A DNA stretch of 10,195 nt from M55B112 sp040880545 (GCA_040880545.1 JBBDIE010000197.1:1-10195), one strand, 5' to 3'; positions 1 to 8,400 are shown, counted from the first letter of the stretch. Made by a program: numbers and translations. Notes: generated by a model from the sequence alone, not told the origin.

Positions 1-296
1 GTTCCGGAAAAAATAATCCGCCAGTCTCCAATACCTTCATCATAGATATTGAGCTTGCTCATGTCGGTATTGTAAATGATCAAACCATTCGTCACCGGAG
101 AAATAGCATCCCGCTGCACCTCTGTCATTCTTGGCACAAGCAATCCCCTTTCAATGGATTGCAGCTCCAGTATGGCCGAAACATGGGGTTCTATGGAGGT
201 CTCACTGATCCCCACTCCCTGGCCGAACACATCCTGCATTCCCAGGGTCACCAACAGGATCAGTGACACAGAGAAAAGCCGTAATTTTGTAATCAT
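1..296 (-). CDS. Secreted surface protein, N-terminal part (3' end outside window)
   Basis: The minus strand is open from the window edge to an ATG at 296. The product starts with a signal peptide: Lys and Arg at residues 4-6, a hydrophobic core SVSLILLVTLGM, and likely cleavage near VFGQ at residue 26. Next comes a module common at the N-terminus of Bacteroidota secreted proteins: GVGI, then AILELQS, RGLLVPRMT, and NGLIIYNTD followed by a segment ending in W. Proteins with this start often carry later tail-fibre-like, FISUMP or adhesin domains, but those would lie outside the window, so the function is unknown. An in-frame ATG at 365 would add 23 hydrophilic residues. I prefer 296 because it gives a normal signal peptide, but 365 is possible. 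Codons run to the edge without a stop. The family-style match is from recognition, not a search. Confidence 0.75.
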   Translation of the reverse strand, partial: MITKLRLFSVSLILLVTLGMQDVFGQGVGISETSIEPHVSAILELQSIERGLLVPRMTEVQRDAISPVTNGLIIYNTDMSKLNIYDEGIGDWRIIFSG

Positions 297-674
297 TCTA
301 ATTCTTTTATGCTGCCCATCTGATCCTGGCAGTAAATCCGAAGTCAATTTTCTTGTTGTATTCATGATATAACTTCTTAAATATTTTCTTTTTTTGATAC
401 CACATGTACATTCATGCGTATACACATGCAATCCCTAAAAAAAATTAATTGCCTGATGAATTTTTTATAAAGGAAGGCAGCAGCATACAGAGTTCTTATT
501 TTCATCCGCGGGGTGCCTCCATACGTGCCATGTTTTGTGAAAAAACCAAAATGTCAAAATTGTTCCAGAAAAAGCTGTAACGTGTAAAGGTTAACTTCAT
601 AGTTTATACATTAATAACCACACAAAGGTTGCTTCTAAATTAATAAAAAAAGGCCAAAAAAAACAGGTGATTTT
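297..674. other. Non-coding spacer, AT-rich
   Basis: This lies between the end of recO and the start of the left-edge surface gene, both on the minus strand, so it should hold the recO 3' end and the surface gene promoter. No convincing gene is present. I found no exact TAnnTTTG -7 box on the minus strand; the nearest is AACCTTTG around 624-631 (7 of 8). An A/T-only inverted repeat joins 439-446 to 459-466 (8 bp, 12-nt loop). A short stretch at 402-430 is rich in CATG and GTATAC-like words and is nearly self-complementary, which might be a protein-binding site. Positions 297-365 may be coding if the surface gene starts at 365. Confidence 0.5.
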
Positions 675-676
675 TT
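645..676 (-). terminator. Possible T-rich 3' end of recO
   Basis: Directly after the recO stop, the minus strand reads A6, a 7-nt loop, T8, GGCC, then T7. The A and T tracts can pair into a weak stem followed by a second T run. There is no GC-rich stem, so this is only a tentative intrinsic terminator. Confidence 0.25.
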
Positions 677-1400
677 AACTGAAGATCGCCCTGAGGACTT
701 CAAGTGATTTCAATTCTTTCATGGAGTGATGATGTACCCTGTAAAACTGCAGGAGGGAATCAAGAAAAATATTACGTGTATGTTGATTGTTAAACTCCTG
801 ATCTGCTGATTGATAATCACAACTAAAACAGGCTTTCCAATGCTTTCCAAGCAGCTTCTCCAGGGCAAGATCCGTACTGTCCGGATGTGAAGAAAATAAG
901 CCAGAATCTGTGTTGAAAAAGATATTAAGGTCCGAATAATTATTATTTGGTTGAAACCCAAGGTATCTTGATAGCTTAAAGAGGAAAATAATATGAAAGG
1001 AGGGAGAAGTTTTCTCCAGGGTATTGAAATGAACGATAGAGTGTACCAGGAATCCAAAAAGGTCAGGGTTTCTCTCCTCTTCCCTGATTGTTTTCATGAG
1101 TACCTCCCCAATGAACAGTGCCTGGGCAGATTTTACCACATTTTGGTTGAATCCAGGAACCGTATGCATGAACGATGCCTCCCTGATCCACTGCATATCA
1201 CGGTTATCCCTGTATGCTACATCCAGGTTAAGCAGATACAATGGCTGAAACATACCGGAACGGTTGCTCTTTTTTGATTTTCTGACTCCTTTCAGGATAA
1301 ATGTCTTGCGACCCCAGGCTTCTGTAAAGGCATGAACAATCAGACTGCTGTCGCCATATCGCAGTGCATGAAGAACGATCGCCCTGGTTTTTTGCAGCAT
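675..1400 (-). CDS. recO: DNA repair protein RecO
   Basis: RecO loads RecA onto SSB-coated single-stranded DNA together with RecR (RecFOR recombinational repair) and anneals complementary strands; it acts in the cytoplasm. The 241-residue length fits the family. The N-terminus carries the typical OB-fold start: TRAIVLHALRYGDSSLIV at residues 5-22, then a G-K-G-V/R-K segment near residues 35-42. The helical C-terminal part includes LFKLSRYLGFQPN around residues 140-152. A CFSC pair near residue 190 marks the usual zinc-finger site, but only two cysteines are evident, as in many Bacteroidota RecO proteins. The ATG at 1400 has AAGG directly upstream and starts exactly where the family begins. 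It lies 39 bases after the porZ stop on the same strand, so it is probably co-transcribed with porZ. Confidence 0.93.
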   Translation of the reverse strand: MLQKTRAIVLHALRYGDSSLIVHAFTEAWGRKTFILKGVRKSKKSNRSGMFQPLYLLNLDVAYRDNRDMQWIREASFMHTVPGFNQNVVKSAQALFIGEVLMKTIREEERNPDLFGFLVHSIVHFNTLEKTSPSFHIIFLFKLSRYLGFQPNNNYSDLNIFFNTDSGLFSSHPDSTDLALEKLLGKHWKACFSCDYQSADQEFNNQHTRNIFLDSLLQFYRVHHHSMKELKSLEVLRAIFS

Positions 1401-1439
1401 CCTTAAATAAAAATTGCGCGGAATATAATAATTAAATGG

Positions 1440-3561
1440 TTAATGTATAAAAAGAATTTTGGCCACATGGGCCCCGGCTGAAGTCCTGTTTACATATCCC
1501 ATGAATATCAGGTATGTCCCGGTTGCAACGCGATCTCCCCTAAAGTTTGTCCCATCCCAGATTGCCTGCCCCCCGAACGAATACAGTTCATTCACAAGAT
1601 TTCCACTTATATCCGTGATCTTAACTGTAGATTCGGAAACCAGTCCGGTAATTGCAATCGGACCGTGATACGTTTCTCTTACCGGGTTTGGATATACTTT
1701 AACCTCTGAATAATCTGATGCACCTTCCGTTGCACTTCCGCGAAATGAAATGACCCCTTTATCCGTCCCAAAGAATACCTCCCCCGACTTTCCATCCACA
1801 CATATATCTGTTATACTGTTTGAAAGAAGCGGACTATTTCCGGAATTGAAATTGTATAGTTGGACCAGTCCATTCTCAGAAACCAGAAATGCTCCGCCTC
1901 CACCTGTACCTAACCACTTCCTGTTTGATCCATCCACCTCAATACTGGTTACTTTCTGTGTTTTAAGCAGTGCGTCTGCATATTCGGTCCCATCATCTCT
2001 CGGAACCAAAATTTCCCGGGCATAGATCGATCCATTGGTAAACAGACTGCCTGGATTGTAAAAAACCAAAATACCCTGGTTGGTTCCCAGCCAGATGTTT
2101 CCATTATGGTCCTCTGCAAAAGAAAATACTTCATTGGTAATCGTTCTCCCGTTTTCATCAGCCACACTTACCAGCCTGTATTCGTCATCTTCTACATTTT
2201 CCAGGGTTCCGTTATGATTCATGGCAAACAATCCGCCCCCTTTTGGAATAATCCCCCACAGATGGTTGTCTTTCGTCATAAGAACCTTTCCAAGAGCCGG
2301 ATAATCGCTCAGAATGCCGTTCAATCGGAAACTTTTCCAGGTACCATCGCTTTTTAACACAGAAACCGGCTCAGGTACCCCGGTATTTGTCATCCACAGG
2401 TTGTCATCCTCATCATACGCCAACCCTCCCAGCCGGATCACTTTACTCCCGGGAACTGCATTCTGGAGTGTACTGTTGGTTTCATCGTACACCGTTTCAG
2501 GAACCCCTTCCCTGTATTCAACCAATCCGTAACCCCAGGAAGCCGCGTATACATGTTCCGGATCCTTTGGATCAACGGCCAGTGAGATCAGGTCCTTATA
2601 TTCCGTTTTGAAATTGTATTTCCAGAGCTGGTCCCTGAATGTCTGTAATATTCCAGCCCGGAAAATATTGTTGTATGTTGCAGTTATCCCGCCAACAACG
2701 GAATACAACAGTCCGCCACCGGATTCCATATCAAATGCAATACTTGTGAACGGACCGTTCGGCCTGATGGTTTTCACTTCAACACCCGGACCCACTTTCA
2801 CCAGGCCCNNNNNNNNNNNNNNNNNNNNNNNNNNNNNNNNNNNNNNNNNNNNNNNNNNNNNNNNNNNNNNNNNNNNNNNNNNNNNNNNNNNNNNNNNNNN
2901 NNNNNNNNCCCACCGGATCCGGGAGGTCGTCTATCAGTTCCCACGAATTGAAATCTATCAGAAAAGCATTGGAAATTTCAGCTTTCCTGACCCCTTCATC
3001 CGTTGCTGCATAAAAATAGAGAGCGTCGGAGGTTACCTGGTTCACCTTAAGCGGATCCCCATTGTCGCCAATATAGTAGGTGTCGGTGATTTCCAGCTTG
3101 TTCAGATCAATAACAACAATTCCAAACCCGCATGATAAATAGGCTCTGCTGTTATGAAAATAGATATTATACACCGTCTTATCCCCCGTGATCTGCTTCT
3201 TCATAATATCGGGCATATTGATGATCTGGTTTCCCCTGATAATATCAAGATTTGCACTATTATAGGCAAGTATGGCCAATTGGTCCTCTTCGCTCCAGTT
3301 CATCGCAACAACTCCGTTATCAGATAAACCATCCGTTTTTGAAAGGGTTTCAAGACTGTTATCGGTCAGATCATAATAAAACAACCCCCCCGTTGAAGAA
3401 CAAAAGGCCTTGTCATCCGTGAGCATCACAATGTTTGTGAACTGGTAAGGCAGATGTGTCCGCCACTCTCCAATAGCTATCTGGGCAGATAGCTGATTGG
3501 CATAAATAACCATCAAGAGGATCCCCTGGATCAGTTTAATTGCCGTTCGATGAAATACCAT
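1440..3561 (-). CDS. porZ: PorZ-like T9SS attachment-complex protein, interrupted by assembly gap
   Basis: In Porphyromonas gingivalis PorZ sits on the outer cell surface with PorU, PorV and PorQ and helps anchor T9SS cargo to anionic lipopolysaccharide. Here the N-terminal part (217 codons, 3561-2911) begins with a signal peptide ending near LSAQ, then the family-typical IGEWRTHLPY and propeller strands such as GGLFYYDL. The C-terminal part (455 residues, 2807-1440) has more propeller blades (NIWLGTNQGILVF, RKWLGTGGGGAFLV, EVFFGTDKGVISF). It ends in a type A sorting-like domain of about 85 residues: VYPNPV, VKITDISGNLV, WDG, GTYLIF. The two parts lie in different frames across the 100-N gap, which I attribute to the placeholder gap length. 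The seen 672 residues are about 100 short of P. gingivalis PorZ (about 780, from memory). It follows rdgB by 57 bases and precedes recO by 39. Confidence 0.88.
2809..2908. other. Assembly gap (100 N) inside porZ
   Basis: Exactly 100 unknown bases, the usual placeholder for a gap of unknown size. On the minus strand two bases of a codon remain before the gap and one after it, so an intact gene requires a true gap length divisible by three, which 100 is not. Comparison with the usual PorZ length suggests roughly 300 missing bases. Confidence 0.97.
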
Positions 3562-3583
3562 ATAACATAATACGAAGAAAATT

Positions 3584-3591
3584 CAAAGATA
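3584..3591 (-). promoter_or_regulatory. Candidate porZ -7 promoter element
   Basis: The minus strand reads TATCTTTG, an exact fit to the Bacteroidota -7 consensus TAnnTTTG, ending 22 bases before the porZ ATG. I see no TTTG -33 element at the expected spacing, so the site is tentative. If real, porZ-recO can be transcribed apart from rdgB. Confidence 0.4.
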
Positions 3592-3618
3592 TTACTCCAA
3601 TCCACATGATTGATCAGA

Positions 3619-4212
3619 TTAGGTCAGAAAACCAATTAACTTTTTAACTGCCAGTGCACGGTGACTGATACGGTTTTTTCGTGACAACTCCATTTCCGCG
3701 AAGGTGAGGTCCGTTCCATCGGGCATGAAAACCGGATCATATCCAAATCCTTCAATGCCCCGTAAATCGTGCGTAATGCTCCCTTGAACCACTCCCTCAA
3801 AATAGTGTTTTTTACCATCCAGAATCAGGGCAATCACCGTTCTGAACCTGGCTTTCCTGTTCTTCTCCCCGGCCAGTTTCTCCAATACTTTCCTGATATT
3901 TCCCGCCGCCACTTCCATCTCGGGGTATACCGGATCACCTATCCTGGAATACCTGGCTGAGTAAACCCCCGGTTCACCATTCAACGCTTCAATTTCCAGG
4001 CCTGTATCGTCAGCAAAACAAGACTTTCCAAGCCTGTTATACACAAATTCCGCTTTTTGTAGTGCATTCTCCATCAACGTGGGGAAGTCTTCAGGGATCT
4101 CTTCCAGGATACCGATTTCACGGAGTCCGGCAATCTTGAATGCAGGATCCAGCAGGTTTCTTATCTCTGTTAATTTATGCTCATTATTGGTGGCAAATAT
4201 CAACTCCTTCAT
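3619..4212 (-). CDS. rdgB: XTP/dITP diphosphatase (RdgB/HAM1 family)
   Basis: This cytoplasmic enzyme hydrolyses non-canonical purine nucleoside triphosphates (dITP, XTP, ITP) to monophosphate and pyrophosphate, keeping deaminated purines out of DNA and RNA. The 197-residue product has the family motifs in order: FATNNEHKLTEI at 6-17 with the phosphate-binding Lys13, MENALQKA at 47-54, CFADDTGLEIEAL at 65-77 with catalytic-site Asp68 and Asp69, PGVYSARY at 81-88, GFGYDPVF at 155-162 and SHRALAVKKL at 183-192. I chose the ATG at 4212 because the family begins there with MKELIFATNN. The frame stays open upstream to an ATG at 4407, but those 65 residues are cysteine-rich, unlike the family, and lie in a non-coding block. 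It probably leads the rdgB-porZ-recO unit. Confidence 0.95.
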   Translation of the reverse strand: MKELIFATNNEHKLTEIRNLLDPAFKIAGLREIGILEEIPEDFPTLMENALQKAEFVYNRLGKSCFADDTGLEIEALNGEPGVYSARYSRIGDPVYPEMEVAAGNIRKVLEKLAGEKNRKARFRTVIALILDGKKHYFEGVVQGSITHDLRGIEGFGYDPVFMPDGTDLTFAEMELSRKNRISHRALAVKKLIGFLT

Positions 4213-4351
4213 ACCGCAAAGATGAATAAAAAGAGGGAAAAATTGACCGGAAAAGAATAAATTCCCGACGGTAGGCCTGTAGTGCAAAATTTCGGTGATA
4301 CATCCCGGAGCCCTGGTGTATTCCCAGATGAAACAAAAAACATAACAGGAC

Positions 4352-4374
4352 TCCTTCCAACAACGTTTGAAGGA
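4352..4374 (-). terminator. Hairpin with downstream T run, possible usp terminator
   Basis: TCCTTC at 4352-4357 pairs with GAAGGA at 4369-4374, and after one mismatch AAC pairs with GTT around a 3-nt loop. On the minus strand a run of six T follows about 10 bases later. That distance is too long for a textbook terminator, so this is weak. It could also be a structured element in the rdgB leader. Confidence 0.3.
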
Positions 4375-4432
4375 ACCGGCCCGGACTAACTCAGGGCTAA
4401 TGAGCATTCGCCAGGCGGGAGGGTATGTGAAA

Positions 4433-4480
4433 CCTGAGCATCAGGAGACCCCGGCAGCACTGCCGCGATGACAATCCTGA
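4433..4480. repeat. Nested, mutually exclusive inverted repeats
   Basis: CCTGA at 4433-4437 pairs with TCAGG at 4441-4445 across a 3-nt loop. The same segment, as TCAGGA at 4441-4446, can instead pair with TCCTGA at 4475-4480. That second stem encloses a strong inner one, CGGCAG at 4452-4457 with CTGCCG at 4460-4465. The two outer pairings exclude each other, an arrangement seen in attenuators and riboswitches, but such short stems can also arise by chance. Confidence 0.45.
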
Positions 4481-4544
4481 AATCAGCCATAACACAGCTA
4501 TAGGTGTTTTCCTGCAAGTACTAGCCTGGTCGTATCCCCGGTTT

Positions 4545-5384
4545 TTATGCACTACCTGTCGCCCTGAAGCCTCCTGCAATTTTTCTGGGCCGTGGGTTAA
4601 TGCACATTACGGGAAGATTATGCTCATTGGCAATAATATACTGTTCAGGAGCGCCAAAGAGGTAATCGACCAGCTTAATATCTCGGGTCGCCATAATGAG
4701 GATCATATCAAAATTATTATCCCTGGCATAATTTACCACCTCCACTTTAAAGCTCTTTTTACCCTCACAGGCCACAATGTCATAATCTATATCCCTGGTT
4801 TTCAGAAAATTCTCAATATACTTCATATTGGATAGCAGCTTCCTCTTGAAGCCCTTATCCCGGGGATGTGATTTGAAAATAGTGACTTTAGATTCAAATC
4901 TGGTAGACAGATGAAAGATCCAATTGGCCTTTTCCTTGTTCTCCTTTTTAAAGTCGATGGGTAGTAATATACTTTCCAGTTTATCTTTTACCGGCTTGTC
5001 CTGAACAATGAGGAAAGGGATTCTGGAGGAGACAACCACCTTTACGGCCCTGCTGCCGAAAAGTTTCTGTGCCCCTTTGATTCCATGTGTTCCCATAATG
5101 ATCATCTCTGCATTATAGGTAGTTGCAACTTCTCCTATTGTATGAAAGATACTTCCCTCTTTTACAATACAGTGGGGTCTTGTTCCAAACTCTTTGGAAA
5201 GATTTTCAGCAGTTTCCTCTAAAGACTTCTCCTTTTCTGGTATATCCTTTTCGTCGTGTACAATGTGTAATAATGCAATACCACTTCCGAGGGTCTTGGA
5301 AAAATTCAATGCATGAAGGTATGCATTCTGAGCAACTTGCGTAAAATCCCAGGGTACAATGATCGGCTTGTCTACCTTTTCCAT
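4545..5384 (-). CDS. Universal stress protein, tandem UspA domains
   Basis: A 279-residue cytoplasmic protein of two UspA-like domains. Domain 1 (about residues 5-150) starts with the family pattern IIVPWDFT, has VHD after the second strand, and carries the nucleotide-binding pattern GTHG followed eight residues later by GS, so it probably binds ATP. Domain 2 (about 158-268) starts ILLPIDF and ends PVMCINPR, but its matching loop reads MATRD and lacks the glycines, so it probably does not bind nucleotide. Such proteins are tied to stress and stationary-phase responses; the exact role cannot be told from sequence. The ATG at 5384 is followed immediately by the first strand. The last dozen residues after CINPR (a basic, Gly-rich tail) run toward the GC-rich spacer and look atypical. 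The gene is divergent from the receptor cyclase. Confidence 0.9.
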   Translation of the reverse strand: MEKVDKPIIVPWDFTQVAQNAYLHALNFSKTLGSGIALLHIVHDEKDIPEKEKSLEETAENLSKEFGTRPHCIVKEGSIFHTIGEVATTYNAEMIIMGTHGIKGAQKLFGSRAVKVVVSSRIPFLIVQDKPVKDKLESILLPIDFKKENKEKANWIFHLSTRFESKVTIFKSHPRDKGFKRKLLSNMKYIENFLKTRDIDYDIVACEGKKSFKVEVVNYARDNNFDMILIMATRDIKLVDYLFGAPEQYIIANEHNLPVMCINPRPRKIAGGFRATGSA

Positions 5385-5421
5385 AAGTTCATCAGATTTA
5401 ATTTACATTTAATGCAAAATT

Positions 5422-5429
5422 CAAATATT
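5422..5429 (-). promoter_or_regulatory. Possible usp -7 element
   Basis: The minus strand reads AATATTTG, 7 of 8 to TAnnTTTG, about 37 bases upstream of the usp ATG. A second 7-of-8 match, GAATTTTG, lies just downstream, and no clear -33 box is seen. Confidence 0.25.
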
Positions 5430-5433
5430 TACG

Positions 5434-5441
5434 TACTTTTG
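5434..5441 (+). promoter_or_regulatory. Candidate promoter -7 element of the receptor cyclase
   Basis: TACTTTTG fits TAnnTTTG exactly and ends 44 bases before the ATG at 5486. Only a weak TTTA at 5408-5411, 22 bases upstream, could serve as -33. It lies just beside the candidate usp element on the other strand, so the two divergent promoters would be packed within about 20 bases. Confidence 0.45.
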
Positions 5442-5485
5442 GTTACATAACAGTTGAGCTCCGGTACAGATCAGGTTTACAAGTT

Positions 5486-8400
5486 ATGAATTTATTTTTC
5501 AAGTCATATACGTTTTATATATTTTTTTTCCTGATAAGTGCCATGAAAGTCCCTTTATTATTGGGACAGAATACAGGTACCTCTCTGAGTCTGATTCCTG
5601 AAATCAGCAGTTTTGATATTCCTGCCAATTACAACAGGTCACCAAACACAACATTCTGCAGAACTACGGACGGAATTGTATTTATTGGTAAGCAACATGG
5701 AATGCTCACCATTGATCAAGATAAAATATTTTTTATCCCCACCCGGAATCCGGTATATCTAAGCCGGTCCGACACGGACAAAATAGCCTACCTCACGGCC
5801 GATGATCTTGGTTATGTGGAATACAATGGTGCCAATGAACCTGTTTTACTTTCAAGAAGAAATCAGATTCCTTCCCGTATCCATGATTTCTACCCGACGG
5901 ACATTGCTTCGGACGGATCAAATTTCTTCCTGGCAACCACAGAAGGGGTTTTTGTTATGAGCGACAATACGCTTGAGCATTTCTTTTTCAACCGGTTACA
6001 GTGCCATCTGCATCATACCGGAGACCAGCTGTTCCTCCAGGTTGAGAATTTGGGATTATTCCTGTGGTCGGATAATGAATTCGTTCTCCTGTTTGCCTCG
6101 GGAGAGATAGAACACAATGTTATCTCTTCTATTGTAAACTGGGAAGATGGGATACTTCTGTTTTTTAATAATTCTGTTGTTTACAAGTACAATCCCGAAC
6201 AGGGATCACTTGTGAAGGAAATCCAAATCCTTTCTGCCTATGGGAATATGCAGCTGATCAGGGAGCTGCCCGGAGGCAATTACCTGATGGAAGGGGAAGA
6301 TCAGACACTTTCCATTCTTTCGGCCAATGATTTTGCAGCCACACCGCTTACAAAGCTCTGTAATTTACCCACTTCTGGTTTTCAAACCGAATTTGTGGAC
6401 CGGTTCAATGATCTCTGGATCGTTTATAATTTCAATATCTTTAAGGTTGAATATCCTTCCAGATCCTATACCCTTGATCTTACAAACCTGCTCTATGGAA
6501 CAATTCTCTCCACCGCCATGTATAATGGCTCACTTTACCTGGGTACCAGTGAAGGCCTGTATAGAATCAGACAGGGAGATTCAATGAACTGGAATCCGGA
6601 AAAACTTCCGGTGGGAGGTGACGGATATTTTCATTTGCTGGAATCAAATAAAGACGGGCTCATCGCTGCCGGTAGTCCTGGACTTATTCATATAACGCAG
6701 GATGCTACCGTTACACTGGCGGAGGGAGATATTTCATTCATAAAAGTTCTTGAGAACAGCACCATAATTGTATGCAGTGATTCAGGTCTGTTAAGTTATC
6801 ATTACCGAAACAACTTGTGGTCCAAATCGATCCTGGCACCCTCCATGAACCATGTTACCGATGCAGTAGAATACAAAAACGGAGTATGGATGTTAACTGA
6901 GAATGCGTCGGTTACACGCCTGGATACGGAAGAATTAACAATTTCACACCCAGGGCCCACTGCCGGAATCGCCGGCAACAGGTTGTTGGTTTATGATGGT
7001 AAACTACTGTTAATGAATGAAAAGGGAATTTATGAATGGCGCAATTCAGCGCAGGAATTTACATTGACTGTAATCCCTGAGTATATGGAACTACAACTCC
7101 GTTCGGATCATATTTTTAAAACCAATGATCAACTGTGGAGTGTAACGAGTGATTATGCAGGCGGGTTTTCCCTCTGGAAAGCCGGAGAAGAATCGATGCC
7201 TACCCCTTACTTTGAATTTACGTCTGAAGGTTCCTTTGAACAGGTGGTGGATATTGTTGAAGATGAAATGCATTTGTGGATCTCCGGCAATAAAAAGTTG
7301 ATCAGGCTTGATAAAACTTCCGGGAATATTTCAAATAAGCTGCTAAGGGTGAGGTCTGTGGAATGGATCAGTACAGAAAACGGAAGAAATTATACCAGAA
7401 TCAGGCCAGGTCAGGAAATACATTTCAAACGAAATCAGGTTGCATTCAACCTGGCAGATATCCGGTACCAGGATGGTCCCTATCCCTATTACAGATACAA
7501 ACTGACCCACCACCAGGAGGAGTGGTCTGATTGGACAAAAAATAAAACCATCATTGAGGAAAACCTCAGGGAACGCCGTTACACTTTTGAAGCTCAATCT
7601 GTCTCCTCGTTCGGAATAATCTCTGACCCGGTTCGGTTTGAATTTACGGTAACACCTCCCATTTACCGGCAATGGTATGCCTTTCTAATTTATACACTTA
7701 CAATTCTTACCTCGCTGTTCTTATTGTACAAATGGAGATTATTGAATCTGAAACATGTTGAATTCAGACTTGAGGAACGTATCAACGAGCGGATGCGGTC
7801 GGTATTAAGTGAAAAGGAAAAATCAGATAAACTGGTAGCGGATCTTTTTCCAAAGGGTACCGCTGAGGAGATCATGAGCGTGGGTCGTGCCAAATCGAAG
7901 AAGTTTGAAATGGCAACTGTTCTCTTTAGCGATATCCAGGGATTTACAAAAATTGCCGAAGAGATGAACCCTGAAGTATTGATCGATGAACTGGACAAAT
8001 TCTTTTTCCATTTCGATTCGGTGGTTGACAAATACAATATTGAAAAAATCAAGACCATTGGAGATGCTTACATGGCGGCAGGAGGCATACCCGTAAAAAA
8101 CAGTTCCAATCCTGTGGAAGTGGTATTGGCGGGACTTGAAATGCAATACTACATGAAGAATCTGAAGAAAAAAAAGGCCGATATCTGGGATCTTCGGATC
8201 GGCATCCACACAGGTCCGGTCATTACAGGGGTGGTAGGGCATAAGAAACTTTCCTATGATATCTGGGGTGACACTGTAAATACAGCATCAAGAATGGAAT
8301 CTTCAGGAGAACCGGGAAAGGTAAATATTTCAGGGGTGACCTATTCTCTTGTCAAGGATTTCTTCCTCTGTGAATACCGGGGTAAATTGCCGGTGAAATA

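Larger units (their letters stand above)
4213..4544. other. Structured spacer between usp and rdgB
   Basis: This 332-base stretch lies between two minus-strand genes. I recognise no protein in any frame; the open stretches on the minus strand (for example 4397-4579) look like by-products of composition. Positions 4381-4500 contain 67 G or C in 120 bases (56 percent), clearly above the surrounding intergenic DNA. The block holds several inverted repeats, listed separately. It could be a long rdgB leader, the usp 3' end, an unrecognised small RNA, or a decayed gene or repeat. I matched it to no known riboswitch or RNA family. Confidence 0.5.

Noticed and set aside
76..372. 98-residue plus-strand open frame
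   Set aside because: It is the antisense shadow of the signal-peptide surface gene on the minus strand, which has clear family motifs.
2779..2935. A real frameshift or pseudogene in porZ
   Set aside because: The frame change falls exactly on a 100-N placeholder, and both flanks are intact PorZ-like coding sequence.
4216..4223. CATCTTTG as an rdgB -7 promoter box on the minus strand
   Set aside because: It misses one consensus base and would place the transcript start essentially at the ATG, requiring a leaderless message.
4213..4407. In-frame 65-residue N-terminal extension of RdgB
   Set aside because: The family starts at the ATG at 4212. The extension is rich in Cys and aromatic residues, has no family resemblance, and lies in a non-coding block.
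4381..4544. Known riboswitch, tRNA or SRP-like RNA in the usp-rdgB spacer
   Set aside because: I looked for TPP, SAM, cobalamin, THF and c-di-GMP riboswitch core motifs, tRNA arms and the SRP loop and found none.
4397..4579. 60-residue minus-strand open frame overlapping the end of usp
   Set aside because: It overlaps the conserved usp frame, has no recognisable domain, and its openness fits local GC-rich composition.
7690..8242. Long minus-strand open frames opposite the cyclase domain
   Set aside because: They are antisense shadows; the plus strand encodes conserved catalytic motifs throughout.
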